Shown here: piece by piece, positions 52,637-61,357 of the stretch | How the letters are laid out: each line of letters begins with the position of its first letter | Position numbering within the stretch: the first letter of the stretch is position 1 | Assembly: GCF_002608565.1 (NCBI RefSeq) | Contig: NZ_LIXM01000004.1 | Coordinates: forward strand, 124,001 to 188,000 | Direction of reading: 5' to 3' | DNA from: Vibrio sp. PID17_43 | GTDB lineage: Bacteria > Pseudomonadota > Gammaproteobacteria > Enterobacterales > Vibrionaceae | Length of the DNA: 64,000 bases | Notes under the pieces: generated by a model | What the model was told of the DNA's origin: nothing | Seen by the model: only the letters and a program-made list of their open reading frames with translations | Database searches by the model: none | Made by a program: the position numbers and the translations under genes

Positions 52637-53428
52637 ATGAATGTTCGTCCTCCAGCCGTTGCAGGACACTTTTATCCTCACTCACAACAGCAATTAAGCA
52701 CCACCATTCAACAGTGGGAGCGAGACGCGCCCGAATTCCCTCACTCCATCAGAGCCTTGGTGGTACCCCATGCGGGGTACGTTTTTTCGGGGAAGGTGGC
52801 CGCAGAGGCTTTTCGCTACTTGAAAGCACAATCCGAGCGTATTAAGCGGGTGATTTTGCTTGGCCCTAGCCATCATTTTGCTTTTCAGGGCAGCGCATTA
52901 CCGAATGTGGATTACTTTGCGACCCCCTTAGGGAACATTCCGATAGATATCCCTTGGCAACAAAAATTGGCATTAGAGGATGATGTCGTGCTATCCGATG
53001 AAGCGCATGAGATGGAGCATTGCCTCGAAGTACAGTTGCCGCTATTGCAAACGTATCTTGGGGCGTTCACCATTTTGCCGATATTGACCAGTCAAGTTTC
53101 TCCCGCCAGAGTGGCCGAGCTTATCGATCCTATTTGGCGTAACGATGATAGTTTGCTAGTCGTCAGCAGTGATTTAAGCCATTACCACTCTTACGCGCAG
53201 GCACAAGCACTTGATCGCCGTACTTGTGAACAGATAGAAGCGTTCCAATCGTCCATTGCTCCAGAGCAGGCTTGTGGTTCAACAGCAATCAATGCCCTGT
53301 TATTGCTCGCAAAACAGAGGGGTTATGAATTAACACGAACTCGTTTAATCAACTCCGGTGATACCGATCTCGGAGACCAACACCGCGTGGTAGGTTATGT
53401 CAGTTATCTCGTCTCAGATCCTCAATAA
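52637..53428 (+). CDS. AmmeMemoRadiSam system protein B (MEMO1 family)
   Basis: The 263-residue protein matches the MEMO1 fold, a metal-binding homologue of extradiol dioxygenases: RPPAVAGHFYP at the start, PHAGYVFSGKVAAEAFRYL, LGPSHHFAFQGSALP, EAHEMEHCLEVQLPLLQ and VVSSDLSHYHSYAQA. The His and Asp residues in these motifs should bind a metal, as in human MEMO1. It lies divergent from the radical SAM gene with only 82 bp between, and overlaps the AMMECR1 gene by 32 nt. Confidence 0.93.
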   Translation: MNVRPPAVAGHFYPHSQQQLSTTIQQWERDAPEFPHSIRALVVPHAGYVFSGKVAAEAFRYLKAQSERIKRVILLGPSHHFAFQGSALPNVDYFATPLGNIPIDIPWQQKLALEDDVVLSDEAHEMEHCLEVQLPLLQTYLGAFTILPILTSQVSPARVAELIDPIWRNDDSLLVVSSDLSHYHSYAQAQALDRRTCEQIEAFQSSIAPEQACGSTAINALLLLAKQRGYELTRTRLINSGDTDLGDQHRVVGYVSYLVSDPQ

Positions 53429-53993
53429 GGATGAACTCACCCAACTGCTCAACATCGCAAATGATACCATTCAGCTCAGTTTTTCTGATGAGCCCGTGCT
53501 GCCGCCCAATCTGGGCGAGTGCCTGCCTCGATTACGTGAACTGGGCGCGAGCTTTGTGACCTTAAAAGTGTTTGGTGAGCTTCAGGGTTGTATTGGCAGT
53601 ATCGTCGCACAGGGGCCTCTTGCTCTTGATGTTTATGATAAGACGTTAGCAAGCGCATTTGAGGATTCACGCTTTGCGCCGTTGACGAAACGACAGCTCC
53701 CGCATTTGTCGATTGAAGTGTCAGTGTTGTCGCAACCAGAGAGACTGGAGGTGGCATCTGAACAAGCACTGATGGATTACCTCGCTAAGCACAAGGTGGG
53801 GCTCATTTTGTCTTATCAGCATCAACGCGCGCTCTTTTTACCGCAAGTGTGGGATCAACTACCGAGCCCTATTGATTTTGTTCAGCAACTGAAACGCAAA
53901 GCGGGTTGGCCGGCCTCGTTTTGGGATGACGATATGGTGGTAAAAACGTTTGTGGTGGATAGTATTGAGGGGGCGTTCGTAGGGGAATGTTAG
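53397..53993 (+). CDS. AmmeMemoRadiSam system protein A (AMMECR1 family)
   Basis: The 198-residue protein shows the AMMECR1 hallmark LQGCIGSI and the parts GASFVTLKVFGEL, DVYDKTLASAFEDSRFAPLT, LPHLSIEVSVLSQPERL, HQRALFLPQVWDQL and KAGWPASFWDD. The CxG-containing LRGCIG-type motif is conserved from archaea to human. Its start lies 32 nt inside the MEMO gene in another frame; a ribosome site (GGTAGG) is close, so translation is likely coupled. The function is unknown. Confidence 0.9.
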   Translation: MSVISSQILNKDELTQLLNIANDTIQLSFSDEPVLPPNLGECLPRLRELGASFVTLKVFGELQGCIGSIVAQGPLALDVYDKTLASAFEDSRFAPLTKRQLPHLSIEVSVLSQPERLEVASEQALMDYLAKHKVGLILSYQHQRALFLPQVWDQLPSPIDFVQQLKRKAGWPASFWDDDMVVKTFVVDSIEGAFVGEC

Positions 53994-54023
53994 GGGCGTA
54001 AAGAAAGCGATCGATATAGGTAA

Positions 54024-54051
54024 AAAAGCCTGAGACGGGTCTCAGGCTTTT
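54024..54051. terminator. Bidirectional terminator after the AMMECR1 gene
   Basis: A 12-bp perfect stem AAAAGCCTGAGA/TCTCAGGCTTTT with a CGGG loop. It can also serve the convergent DUF3297 gene. Confidence 0.92.
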
Positions 54052-54066
54052 AGCTGTTTAGGTCGC

Positions 54067-54312
54067 TTACACGTAGTACGCTTCAACCGTACCTTTTAGT
54101 TTGATCAGCATTGGGTTACCGAAACGGTCTTTTGCTTTAGGAGACGCGATTTTTACCCAACCTTCACTGATGCAGTATTCTTCAACGTCAGTACGCTCTT
54201 GGCCGTTAAAACGGATACCGATTTGGTGCTCGAAGCATTCTTTAACAAAGAATGGGCTACGTGGGTTGCCTGCTAGGTGATCTGGTAGAGCTGGTTTAGT
54301 TGTATCTGTCAT
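54067..54312 (-). CDS. DUF3297-family small protein
   Basis: The 81-residue product (TDTTKPALPDHLAGNPRSPF, FVKECFEHQIGIRFNGQERT, DVEEYCISEGWVKI) matches the DUF3297 pattern, found widely in Proteobacteria with unknown function. ATG 54312 has AAGG about 9 nt upstream. A longer frame upstream lacks family-like sequence. Confidence 0.82.
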   Translation of the reverse strand: MTDTTKPALPDHLAGNPRSPFFVKECFEHQIGIRFNGQERTDVEEYCISEGWVKIASPKAKDRFGNPMLIKLKGTVEAYYV

Positions 54313-54447
54313 GTTATGTGACCTTGAAGTCCGTAAAAAATGTGCGCTATTGTAGTCAGTGCACGGCGAGTGTTCAAGAAGTGTCAGTACTACATTGTAC
54401 AACCTTTCCTTGTGTAACGTTTTATAACACGCCCATGCATGGTTATT

Positions 54448-54834
54448 TTAAGGTTTATAGAATTTACTGTTGTTGAACACATCGCGATCGCGAGGGTCGT
54501 TAGACAAGAACATCCAAATCTCTTTCATGCTTTGCTCGAAGAACTCTTCTTCAAACACCACCATAGAACAATGCTCACCTAATCCGATAGCAAAAGGCTC
54601 GAGAGTTTCGAATCCGATGCTTTCGATATCAGTGATATCAAGGAAATAGAGCTTCTTATCGGTTTTTTGCTCATATTCCCTTGGTAGTTTACCTTTGCTC
54701 AGTACAGAGAAGTTCAGCTCTACCGTTAAACCCGTCCGGTTTTGTTTTAACTCATAAACCTGTTCGGATTGCGTAACGATGCTGTAATTCAAATCATCAA
54801 AATAGTTAAGCGTTTCTTGTTTCATTGGGTGCAT
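54448..54834 (-). CDS. Cytosolic protein of unknown function, 128 aa
   Basis: The product (QETLNYFDDLNYSIVTQSEQ, KLYFLDITDIESIGFETLEP, CSMVVFEEEFFEQSMKEI) is acidic and has no signal peptide or membrane segment. GGAAG precedes the ATG. I do not recognise the family. It lies between DUF3297 and the U32 gene on the same strand, 42 nt after the U32 gene. Confidence 0.75.
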   Translation of the reverse strand: MHPMKQETLNYFDDLNYSIVTQSEQVYELKQNRTGLTVELNFSVLSKGKLPREYEQKTDKKLYFLDITDIESIGFETLEPFAIGLGEHCSMVVFEEEFFEQSMKEIWMFLSNDPRDRDVFNNSKFYKP

Positions 54835-54876
54835 AAGTCTTCCATAAATTGTGCGGGCGAATCGGAAGAGATTCGC

Positions 54877-56859
54877 TTACAAACCTTTCAAATACTGGGC
54901 ATTTGCTGTTGGGTGAACCATTGTTTCTAGTGCTTCAGCATTGTGTTCTGCAAGCAGTACCTTAAAGGCATCAATCAGCTCAGGTTTCGTTACAGTGACG
55001 TTGGTTTCTGTCTGTATATCACGTAAGTCTATCAACACGTCAGTAAACAATTGCGGTAAATCTTGCAGTACTTGCAGGTTCAACACGTTGTGTTCGCTGT
55101 AGATTGAGTTATGGCTGCCTTTCTGCTTTTGCACCACATATGGGTTGTCTTTTAGATTGATGATTGACGTGCGCTTATCACAACGCTTCAAGCAGCCCTT
55201 GTTTACTTTAATCTTGCGGCAACCTTCGGTCTGTTGGAACAAACACTGGCGGCTAGTGAGCAGTGTATTGGGGTGGTAAATACTGTAGTAGCTGCGCATG
55301 GATTGTGGACGTTTGATATGACGCATCTGCTTCATGTTTAGCTCGTTGGAGACAAATGCACCGCTGGCGGCAAACTCTTCTTGCAAGCATTTGAACGAGT
55401 ACGAGTTCACCGTGTTCATTTGCGGGCCAGCCACCCAACCGAGTCCTAGCTGTTGTGCGATTAGGCCAACGCCAGAGTTATTGGTGATCGACAGTTCTGG
55501 CTTTATTGTTTCTAGAAATACACGCGCTGCTTGGTAATCGTCGCCAATCAAGATAGCTGGGAACCAAGGTTTGAGCGTTGGATTGGCCAAGAATAACGCG
55601 ATCAATACGCTTAGCTCACCCGATAATCCCATCGGTAGCTGAAAATACACATCCACATCCGTGTATTGGCATAGTGCGGTGTCTTCTACCGATGAAACCA
55701 ACACCGACAGTTTCGGTGCGCCTTCACGTACTTCTGGTTGAGGCAGGGCAGGCAAGGTAGGTACATCAATTGCGCCTTTTAGGCTGCTGCCAGAAACTTG
55801 CGTTGCCGTCACGTTGAAGTATTGCGTCTTCTCTGTCACTTTCTCAATGATTGCCGTTTTGTCGTCGTACAGCTTTTTCTTCACGATTTGTACATCGTCT
55901 GCGGATTCACATTTATAGATTTTTGAGAAGTGCTTCACGGCGTGGTCACGAGGGTTGTCGATGTACATCGCTTTACCGAAATCGCCTTGCAAAAATGCGT
56001 TGGAGAAATCACGGTTGAAAACGGTGTACAGTTCGGTGGTGTCGCTCGACAGTTCTACGCCTTCGCACAAGCGATCAATCTGTTTACGCCAGTTATCGAC
56101 CACCGTGTAAACGTAGTGGGATTTTTTGATGCGACCTTCTATTTTCAACGAGTAAACGCCCGCATCGGCAAGGGCTTGTAAATCGCCAAATGCGGAGTTG
56201 TCTTTCATGTTGAGCGGGTAGCTGTTGCCCGTTTTGGTTGTCTCGTACTGTTCACGGCAAGGTTGGCTGCAACGACCACGGTTACCGGATGCACCATTAC
56301 GTGCCGAGCTGATGTAACAAATCCCTGAAAAACCAATGCAGTAAGATCCGTGTACGAACACTTCCATCATCACATCGTGCTCACGACCAAATTGAGCCAG
56401 ATGTTTGATCTCATCGATGTTTAGCTCGCGAGATAGGTTTACGCGGCTTGCTGTTAACTGATTGAGGAACAAGATTTGCCCTTCGTTATGGGTGTTCAGC
56501 TGCGTAGAGGCGTGCACATCTAGGTCAGGGAAGTGATGCTTCAGGATGTAGGCAAGGCCGAGATCTTGCACGATCACACCGTCAATCGTGGTGGTGTTTA
56601 ATTGACTGAGCAAGCGAACGATAGCAGGGATCTCGCTCTCTAGGATCAGCACGTTCAGAGTCAGGAAAATCTTACAGTTGTGCTGATGTGCAAGTGTTAA
56701 CACACCATTTAAGTTATCTAAGGTGAGGTTGGTTGCACGGTTGCGGGCATTAAAGCGGTCTAAACCACAGTAAATGGCGTCGGCACCGGCAGCAATGGCG
56801 GCTTTGATGGAGTCTAAATCGCCACCTGGCGCTAATAACTCAAATTGATCGCGTGTCAC
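54877..56859 (-). CDS. Peptidase U32-family protein (RlhA/YdcP-like)
   Basis: The 660-residue protein starts with a TIM-barrel U32 domain (ELLAPGGDLDSIKAAIAAGA, YCGLDRFNARNRATNLT, VFVHGSYCIGFSGICYISSA, GNRGRCSQPCREQY) with the conserved Cys set near residues 170-200, and has a long C-terminal part with further Cys (CLFQQTEGCRKIKVNKGC). Most U32 proteins of this type modify RNA: RlhA hydroxylates 23S rRNA C2501 and TrhP acts on tRNA U34. The size (653 in E. coli RlhA) fits RlhA, but the C-terminal half is diverged, so I give no symbol. Confidence 0.85.
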   Translation of the reverse strand: MTRDQFELLAPGGDLDSIKAAIAAGADAIYCGLDRFNARNRATNLTLDNLNGVLTLAHQHNCKIFLTLNVLILESEIPAIVRLLSQLNTTTIDGVIVQDLGLAYILKHHFPDLDVHASTQLNTHNEGQILFLNQLTASRVNLSRELNIDEIKHLAQFGREHDVMMEVFVHGSYCIGFSGICYISSARNGASGNRGRCSQPCREQYETTKTGNSYPLNMKDNSAFGDLQALADAGVYSLKIEGRIKKSHYVYTVVDNWRKQIDRLCEGVELSSDTTELYTVFNRDFSNAFLQGDFGKAMYIDNPRDHAVKHFSKIYKCESADDVQIVKKKLYDDKTAIIEKVTEKTQYFNVTATQVSGSSLKGAIDVPTLPALPQPEVREGAPKLSVLVSSVEDTALCQYTDVDVYFQLPMGLSGELSVLIALFLANPTLKPWFPAILIGDDYQAARVFLETIKPELSITNNSGVGLIAQQLGLGWVAGPQMNTVNSYSFKCLQEEFAASGAFVSNELNMKQMRHIKRPQSMRSYYSIYHPNTLLTSRQCLFQQTEGCRKIKVNKGCLKRCDKRTSIINLKDNPYVVQKQKGSHNSIYSEHNVLNLQVLQDLPQLFTDVLIDLRDIQTETNVTVTKPELIDAFKVLLAEHNAEALETMVHPTANAQYLKGL

Positions 56860-56980
56860 TCGTTATCTCTTGCTCACTAAAAATAGGCACGTATTTTACG
56901 GGTTTCACATTTTCTATTCTTAATTAGTTAACACTTTATTAATCTGAATCAATTAATCACGCTCATCTTGCCTGTTGAGA

Positions 56981-57010
56981 AACCCAAGCATCCCGAGGTT
57001 GCTTGAGTTT
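56981..57010. repeat. Intergenic repeat copy (AACCCAAGCATCCCGAGGTT..)
   Basis: A dyad with arms AACCCAAGCA and TGCTTGAGTT-like ends, one of the better copies in the window. It lies between the divergent U32 and DUF302 genes. Confidence 0.5.
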
Positions 57011-57091
57011 CAATAGAGAGGCACTCAAGTTCGCAACGGCAGAGGTTGGCCTCTATAGTATTGTTATTATGCAAAGAGCAAGGCTTAACAA

Positions 57092-57541
57092 ATGTTGAAA
57101 GTGATCACCATGGGGTTAGCCGCAGTATTGGCTTCATTTACTGTCTTGGCGCAAGAGAGCCTGATTCGAGTCGCGAGTCAGCATTCCGTGCAAGATACCG
57201 CCGATAAATTGGTTTCTATCGCACAAGAGAAAGGCCTCAATGTTTTTGCGCGTATCAATCATCATGAGAATGCGGACAAAGCAGACATGCTTCTCAGGCC
57301 CACAGAAGTGATCGTATTTGGCAACCCCAAAGTAGGGACGCCGCTGATGCTCTGCTCTCAGGAGGTCGCTATCGACTTACCGCAAAAAGTGTTGGTGTAT
57401 GAAGATGTCCACGGTCAAGCATGGCTTGTTTACAATAACCCGGATTACCTTAAGCTGCGGCACAATATTGAAGGTTGTGATGAGGTCTTAGCGAAAGTGA
57501 GTAGCGTGTTGGGCCAACTGACCAATGCGGCAGCGCAATAG
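57092..57541 (+). CDS. Secreted DUF302-domain protein
   Basis: A signal peptide (KVITMGLAAVLASFTVLA) leads into a DUF302 domain (HSVQDTADKLVSIAQEKGLN, FARINHHENADKADMLLRPT, VIVFGNPKVGTPLMLCSQEV, AIDLPQKVLVYEDVHGQAWL). The 149-residue product is periplasmic. AAGG precedes the ATG. The function is unknown. It has no obvious operon partner. Confidence 0.88.
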   Translation: MLKVITMGLAAVLASFTVLAQESLIRVASQHSVQDTADKLVSIAQEKGLNVFARINHHENADKADMLLRPTEVIVFGNPKVGTPLMLCSQEVAIDLPQKVLVYEDVHGQAWLVYNNPDYLKLRHNIEGCDEVLAKVSSVLGQLTNAAAQ

Positions 57542-57661
57542 CGGTGTATGACGATCCAAAGCCCGGGCCTTAATGGGTGAAGGTGTGGATGTTTTTTTCG
57601 GCTTACGAGAGTGTATTTCTTAACGTGACTATTGCGTCTGCAAATCGAGCTTCTTTCGCTG

Positions 57662-57683
57662 ACAAGCATCTCAAGGTTGTTTA
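57662..57683. repeat. Intergenic repeat copy (AAGCATCTCAAGGTTGTTT)
   Basis: Keeps the AAGCATCT.AAGGTTG core; it overlaps the end of the ACR3 gene. Confidence 0.4.
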
Positions 57684-58882
57684 GAGACGCGTGACTTGGT
57701 GACAGTAAACCATCCTGAAGTACGCTTGCATATACTTACCAGCATTAACATCACTGGCACTTCAATCAGAACCCCGACCACGGTGGCCAGAGCGGCGCCG
57801 GATGAAAGTCCGAAAATCATTACCGAGGTTGCAATCGCTACTTCGAAGTGATTGGATGCACCGATCATCGCTGCTGGTGCTGCATCCTCATAGGATAAAT
57901 TTAGGAGTTTTGCTGCGAAGTATCCTAGAGCAAAGATAAATACTGTTTGGATAAAAAGCGGAATCGAGATCCAAAGAATTGTCAGTGGGTTGTTTAGAAT
58001 GGTTTCACCTTTAAAGCTAAAAAGTAGCACGAGAGTGAGCAGTAGTGCACCAATGGTAATTGGCGTAAGAATATGCAGAAACTTCTCTTTAAACCACTCT
58101 TCACCTTTATGGTTAATGATCCATTTACGGGAAAAATAACCCGCAATCAGTGGAAGTGCCACATAGATGGTGACCGAGAGCAGCAGTGCTTGCCATGGCA
58201 CCGGAAGTTGACCAATGCCGAGTAAAAAGCCGCCAAGAACCCCATACAAAACCAGCATGACCAACGAGTTGATCGCAACCATGACGAGAGTCAGTCCATC
58301 ATTCCCTCTTGCCAGATAACCCCAAACCAAAACCATGGCGGTGCAGGGAGCAATACCAAGCAGAATGCATCCGGCAAAATAGCTTCGCCAAAGCGGGATC
58401 TGAAGCATTTTTATACCGTCTTTCAGGACAACAATTCCGTCACCATACGCTGTGCCAACGGGTAGGTTTAGACCTAATGGCATTTTGACCAGATCCACCG
58501 CATTATCACCGATCAGACCTTTCAATAAGATGCCTAGGAACAGCATGGCAATGGCATACATAGTAAAAGGCTTGATGCACCAGTTGATAAATAGTGTCAG
58601 AAATACAGGCTTACCACTCTGTCCGGTTTTGACGACACGAGTAAAATCAATTTTTACCATGATGGGGTACATCATGAAGAAAAGGCAGATGGCAATGGGT
58701 ATCGAAATGACGGGAGCCCCATTAACATAAATGGCCATGCCATCGAGTGTGCTGGCCAGATTAGGCGCGATTTTACCAAGGGCGATACCAATAACGATAC
58801 ACAGCCCAACCCATACGGTCAGGTATCGTTCAAATACACTTGTCATGGTGCGGTCGTGCATCGATTTTTCTATGCCACTCAT
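57671..58882 (-). CDS. acr3: ACR3-family arsenite efflux transporter
   Basis: The 403-residue membrane protein has about 10 predicted helices and the ACR3 hallmarks [20 protein letters not shown] (with the essential Cys), [20 protein letters not shown] and [19 protein letters not shown]. It expels arsenite (and perhaps antimonite) using the proton motive force. GAGGAA precedes ATG 58882. No ArsR, ArsC or ArsH gene is next to it, so the usual ars operon is absent here. Confidence 0.92.
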   Translation of the reverse strand: MSGIEKSMHDRTMTSVFERYLTVWVGLCIVIGIALGKIAPNLASTLDGMAIYVNGAPVISIPIAICLFFMMYPIMVKIDFTRVVKTGQSGKPVFLTLFINWCIKPFTMYAIAMLFLGILLKGLIGDNAVDLVKMPLGLNLPVGTAYGDGIVVLKDGIKMLQIPLWRSYFAGCILLGIAPCTAMVLVWGYLARGNDGLTLVMVAINSLVMLVLYGVLGGFLLGIGQLPVPWQALLLSVTIYVALPLIAGYFSRKWIINHKGEEWFKEKFLHILTPITIGALLLTLVLLFSFKGETILNNPLTILWISIPLFIQTVFIFALGYFAAKLLNLSYEDAAPAAMIGASNHFEVAIATSVMIFGLSSGAALATVVGVLIEVPVMLMLVSICKRTSGWFTVTKSRVSKQP

Positions 58883-58990
58883 CAGTTTTCCTCATAAGCA
58901 CATGGTTGCCCTTTTAATGTGAGTATAGTTGCAATATGAATAGGTTGGATATTATTGAGAACCAAAGAAAATATTCTGACGAATAGCTCT

Positions 58991-59018
58991 ATACCCAAGC
59001 CAACTTGAAGTATTTGGC
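58991..59018. repeat. Intergenic repeat copy (ATACCCAAGCCAACTTGAAG..)
   Basis: A diverged copy with ATACCCAAGC and a partial right arm (TATTTGGCT). Confidence 0.4.
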
Positions 59019-59047
59019 TCAGTGAGGTGATCTGGGGATAAAAAAAG

Positions 59048-59065
59048 GGTGACCATATGGTCACC
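59048..59065 (-). terminator. Terminator of the DUF2541-like gene
   Basis: The 18-bp palindrome GGTGACCATATGGTCACC has A and T runs on its two sides; the minus strand ends in TTTTTT. It lies 31 bp past the stop. Confidence 0.75.
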
Positions 59066-59096
59066 TTTTGAAATCTGGTATTTTGAACGTAAAAAA

Positions 59097-59483
59097 TTAA
59101 TCGTTCTTTTCTTTACCGTAAACACGAACGCCCGCCTTCGAGCCTTCAGAATTACCGTAAACTTCAATGTTTTTCACACAACGACGGTAACCGAAGTGGC
59201 GCCAGTCGGTCGTTTTGTTCTTCTTTAGATCGCGGTGGAAGCGAATGGTTTTCTCATCACCATTTTGGAACTTCACCACGACCTTTCTCAATTCTAGGTC
59301 TTTCTCTGCCTTCACTTTGATCGCATTAGTATTGCGACAAATAACCATCGGGATTTTTGCTGCAAGGTTACCGTGCTCAAGTAAAATTGTGCGACCTAGA
59401 GTGAATTTGTCATCAGCGTGTGCTGGTGATGCCAGTAGTGTTGCAGCGATAGCTGCACTTAAAAGAGTAGTAAATAGTTTCAT
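59097..59483 (-). CDS. Secreted DUF2541-like small protein
   Basis: The 128-residue product starts with a signal peptide (LFTTLLSAAIAATLLASPAHA), then FTLGRTILLEHGNLAAKIPM, VICRNTNAIKVKAEKDLELR and FHRDLKKNKTTDWRHFGYRR. The two Cys residues may form a disulfide. It resembles E. coli YaaI (DUF2541), a periplasmic protein of unknown role. It is rich in Lys and Arg. Confidence 0.78.
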   Translation of the reverse strand: MKLFTTLLSAAIAATLLASPAHADDKFTLGRTILLEHGNLAAKIPMVICRNTNAIKVKAEKDLELRKVVVKFQNGDEKTIRFHRDLKKNKTTDWRHFGYRRCVKNIEVYGNSEGSKAGVRVYGKEKND

Positions 59484-59643
59484 TCAAGTTAACAACCTAA
59501 TTAAGGAGCGCGAATCATAGTCGAGAAGAATGAATATCAGATAGAAAAATTTTGTGATGTGAGTCATGTTTTACCTGGCGTTGACTTTTCTCTGAAAAAG
59601 CTGACGACTAGATGAACCAACTAGCCATATCATCACCAGACAA

Positions 59644-59672
59644 TACCCAAGTATCTTGAGGATACTTGGGTA
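59644..59672. repeat. Best copy of the intergenic repeat, perfect dyad
   Basis: Perfect 12-bp arms TACCCAAGTATC/GATACTTGGGTA with a TTGAG loop. It lies 12 bp past the bactofilin stop, so it may act as a hairpin for that transcript, but there is no T-run. Confidence 0.6.
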
Positions 59673-59684
59673 CAAAACATCTTG

Positions 59685-60152
59685 TTAAGCGCTTTTAGAA
59701 GCCGCCTGTTTTTCGCTGTTTGCTGTGTTCGCTTTTTTAACTGGTGCTTTCTTAACCGTGCTTTCAGACGTTTTGCTTTGCAGTGTTACCACTTCTTTGT
59801 CTGGTAATTCTGCGGCTTCACCAAAGAATTTACCGCCAGGTTCAATGCTCAGGTTGTTGCTCCAAATCTTACCGCTAACGCGACCTTTTGCAAGCACTTG
59901 GATATGCTCAGAATGACAATTTCCATCGATGATGCCATTAACAATCAAGTGGTTAGCGAAGATATCACCTTTGACTCGTCCACTCTCTGCGATGACCAAA
60001 GTGCCTTCAACATGGATCTGACCACTGAGTAGACCGTCAATCTGAATGTCGCTTTCTACTTTGAGTTCTCCGCTAACAGTACAACCTTTGGCGATGAGAG
60101 TTGAAGCTGCTGAGCGACTCGTTGTTCCACGGTTTTGATTAAAGATTCCCAT
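59685..60152 (-). CDS. Bactofilin
   Basis: The 155-residue protein has the polymer-forming beta-helix domain (TLIAKGCTVSGELKVESDIQ, IDGLLSGQIHVEGTLVIAES, GRVKGDIFANHLIVNGIIDG) with six or seven short turns, then a basic disordered tail (KKAPVKKANTANSEKQ). Bactofilins form filaments at the inner membrane and position cell-wall enzymes. An AAGGAA site lies about 12 nt before the ATG. Its first 97 nt overlap the end of the M23 peptidase gene in another frame, so the two are coupled in expression and likely in function. Confidence 0.9.
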   Translation of the reverse strand: MGIFNQNRGTTSRSAASTLIAKGCTVSGELKVESDIQIDGLLSGQIHVEGTLVIAESGRVKGDIFANHLIVNGIIDGNCHSEHIQVLAKGRVSGKIWSNNLSIEPGGKFFGEAAELPDKEVVTLQSKTSESTVKKAPVKKANTANSEKQAASKSA

Positions 60153-61009
60153 CGTATATTTCGTTCCTTAGTAAATATATCTTCAAAATCATTGAGGTTC
60201 CAATCGACAAAGGTCTTTGGATTTAGTGCTCGTCCGACAAAGCGCACTTCGTAATGGAGGTGAGGTCCAGATGAAAGCCCACTGTTGCCGGAGAGCCCAA
60301 TAAGCTGCCCCTTCTTTACAAACTGACCGCTTTTGACTTTGAACGCTTTCAGATGTGAATAGGAGCTCGAAAAGCCAAATGAGTGCTGCAATCTAAGAAA
60401 GTTACCAGAGCCTTTGTTGCTTCTGCGAGTGACTTCCACGACGCCATCGGCAGGCGCATAGATTTTGGTACCGATGTTGACGGCAAAGTCTAATCCACGG
60501 TGCATCTTTGAGACTTTAGTGACAGGGTGGATACGTTTACCAAAGCCAGAAGAAAGGCGAGCTTTTTCAACCGGAGATCCACTAGGAATTTGATTTAGCA
60601 TCACCATGCGAACATTCGAAGTAATGGCGGCGGTGTCGAAGCGGGTGTCTAAGCTGTCGTTAGCGGTGTGGTTGCTCACGCCAAGTACTTTTTCCAGATC
60701 ACCAAGGCGTTCAGATACAAGTTGGACTCGCTCTTCCCGCTCAGATAAGTCGCTCTCAAGTTCTGATTTGAGTGCTTTTAAATCATTCAGTTCTTGCCCG
60801 ATATTGCGTGAGTGTTCTGTCATTTGAGCTTGCTTAAGCACGGCATCATCGACACGAGTGTAGAGGTGATTGATCAGGAATGCGGTTGCCCCTAACGCTA
60901 GCAAAAATAGACCGAAAAAGGTTTTTAAATTGCGTTGCATCGCTTTACTGAAGTACCAATGCTTAGAGCCATTAATGGTTGAGATGGAGAGCGTCAGCTG
61001 ATCTTTCAT
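60056..61009 (-). CDS. M23-family peptidoglycan endopeptidase
   Basis: The 317-residue inner-membrane-anchored protein has an N-terminal helix (LKTFFGLFLLALGATAFLIN), a coiled coil (QMTEHSRNIGQELNDLKALK to RLGDLEKVLG) and a C-terminal LytM/M23 domain with the zinc motif HRGLDFAVNIGTKIYAPADG and SSGPHLHYEVR. Catalytic His/Asp residues are present (HxxxD and HLH), so it should be active on peptide crosslinks. It shares 97 nt with the bactofilin gene. This pair is known to shape cells in other bacteria. Confidence 0.93.
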   Translation of the reverse strand: MKDQLTLSISTINGSKHWYFSKAMQRNLKTFFGLFLLALGATAFLINHLYTRVDDAVLKQAQMTEHSRNIGQELNDLKALKSELESDLSEREERVQLVSERLGDLEKVLGVSNHTANDSLDTRFDTAAITSNVRMVMLNQIPSGSPVEKARLSSGFGKRIHPVTKVSKMHRGLDFAVNIGTKIYAPADGVVEVTRRSNKGSGNFLRLQHSFGFSSSYSHLKAFKVKSGQFVKKGQLIGLSGNSGLSSGPHLHYEVRFVGRALNPKTFVDWNLNDFEDIFTKERNIRWESLIKTVEQRVAQQLQLSSPKVVLLAENSK

Positions 61010-61357
61010 AATTCTCTACGGATCGTGTGTTTTACAAACCTCGTCATTAGGAGGTTTCGACTGTAAGCAAAAGTGAGGAAGGTCGCTAGTTCTGTTATAG
61101 AGCGAAATGTCAGGTCGTGAGCTGTTTTCAGACAATGAAGAAAAGTGGTTAGTCGAATTTAATCTTGCCGCCATTTTGGTCGCTAGCTTTGCTTCATTCT
61201 AAGGTAGAGGGAAAGAACTCGCCTGATTCGAGAGTTTTTCAGTAGAGGCGCGCATAACAAAATCAACCTAAGTTAAACTGTCCAGTCCAGTACCATCATT
61301 GGCTCGGTGATACACATCCTTTCTTAGTGCGTAAAAGGTGAACGAAAAGAAGCATAT
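61010..61357. other. Intergenic region
   Basis: No gene was seen in these 348 bp. A dyad AAACCTC/GAGGTTT lies at 61036-61057, upstream of the M23 gene. No repeat copy was found. Confidence 0.45.
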
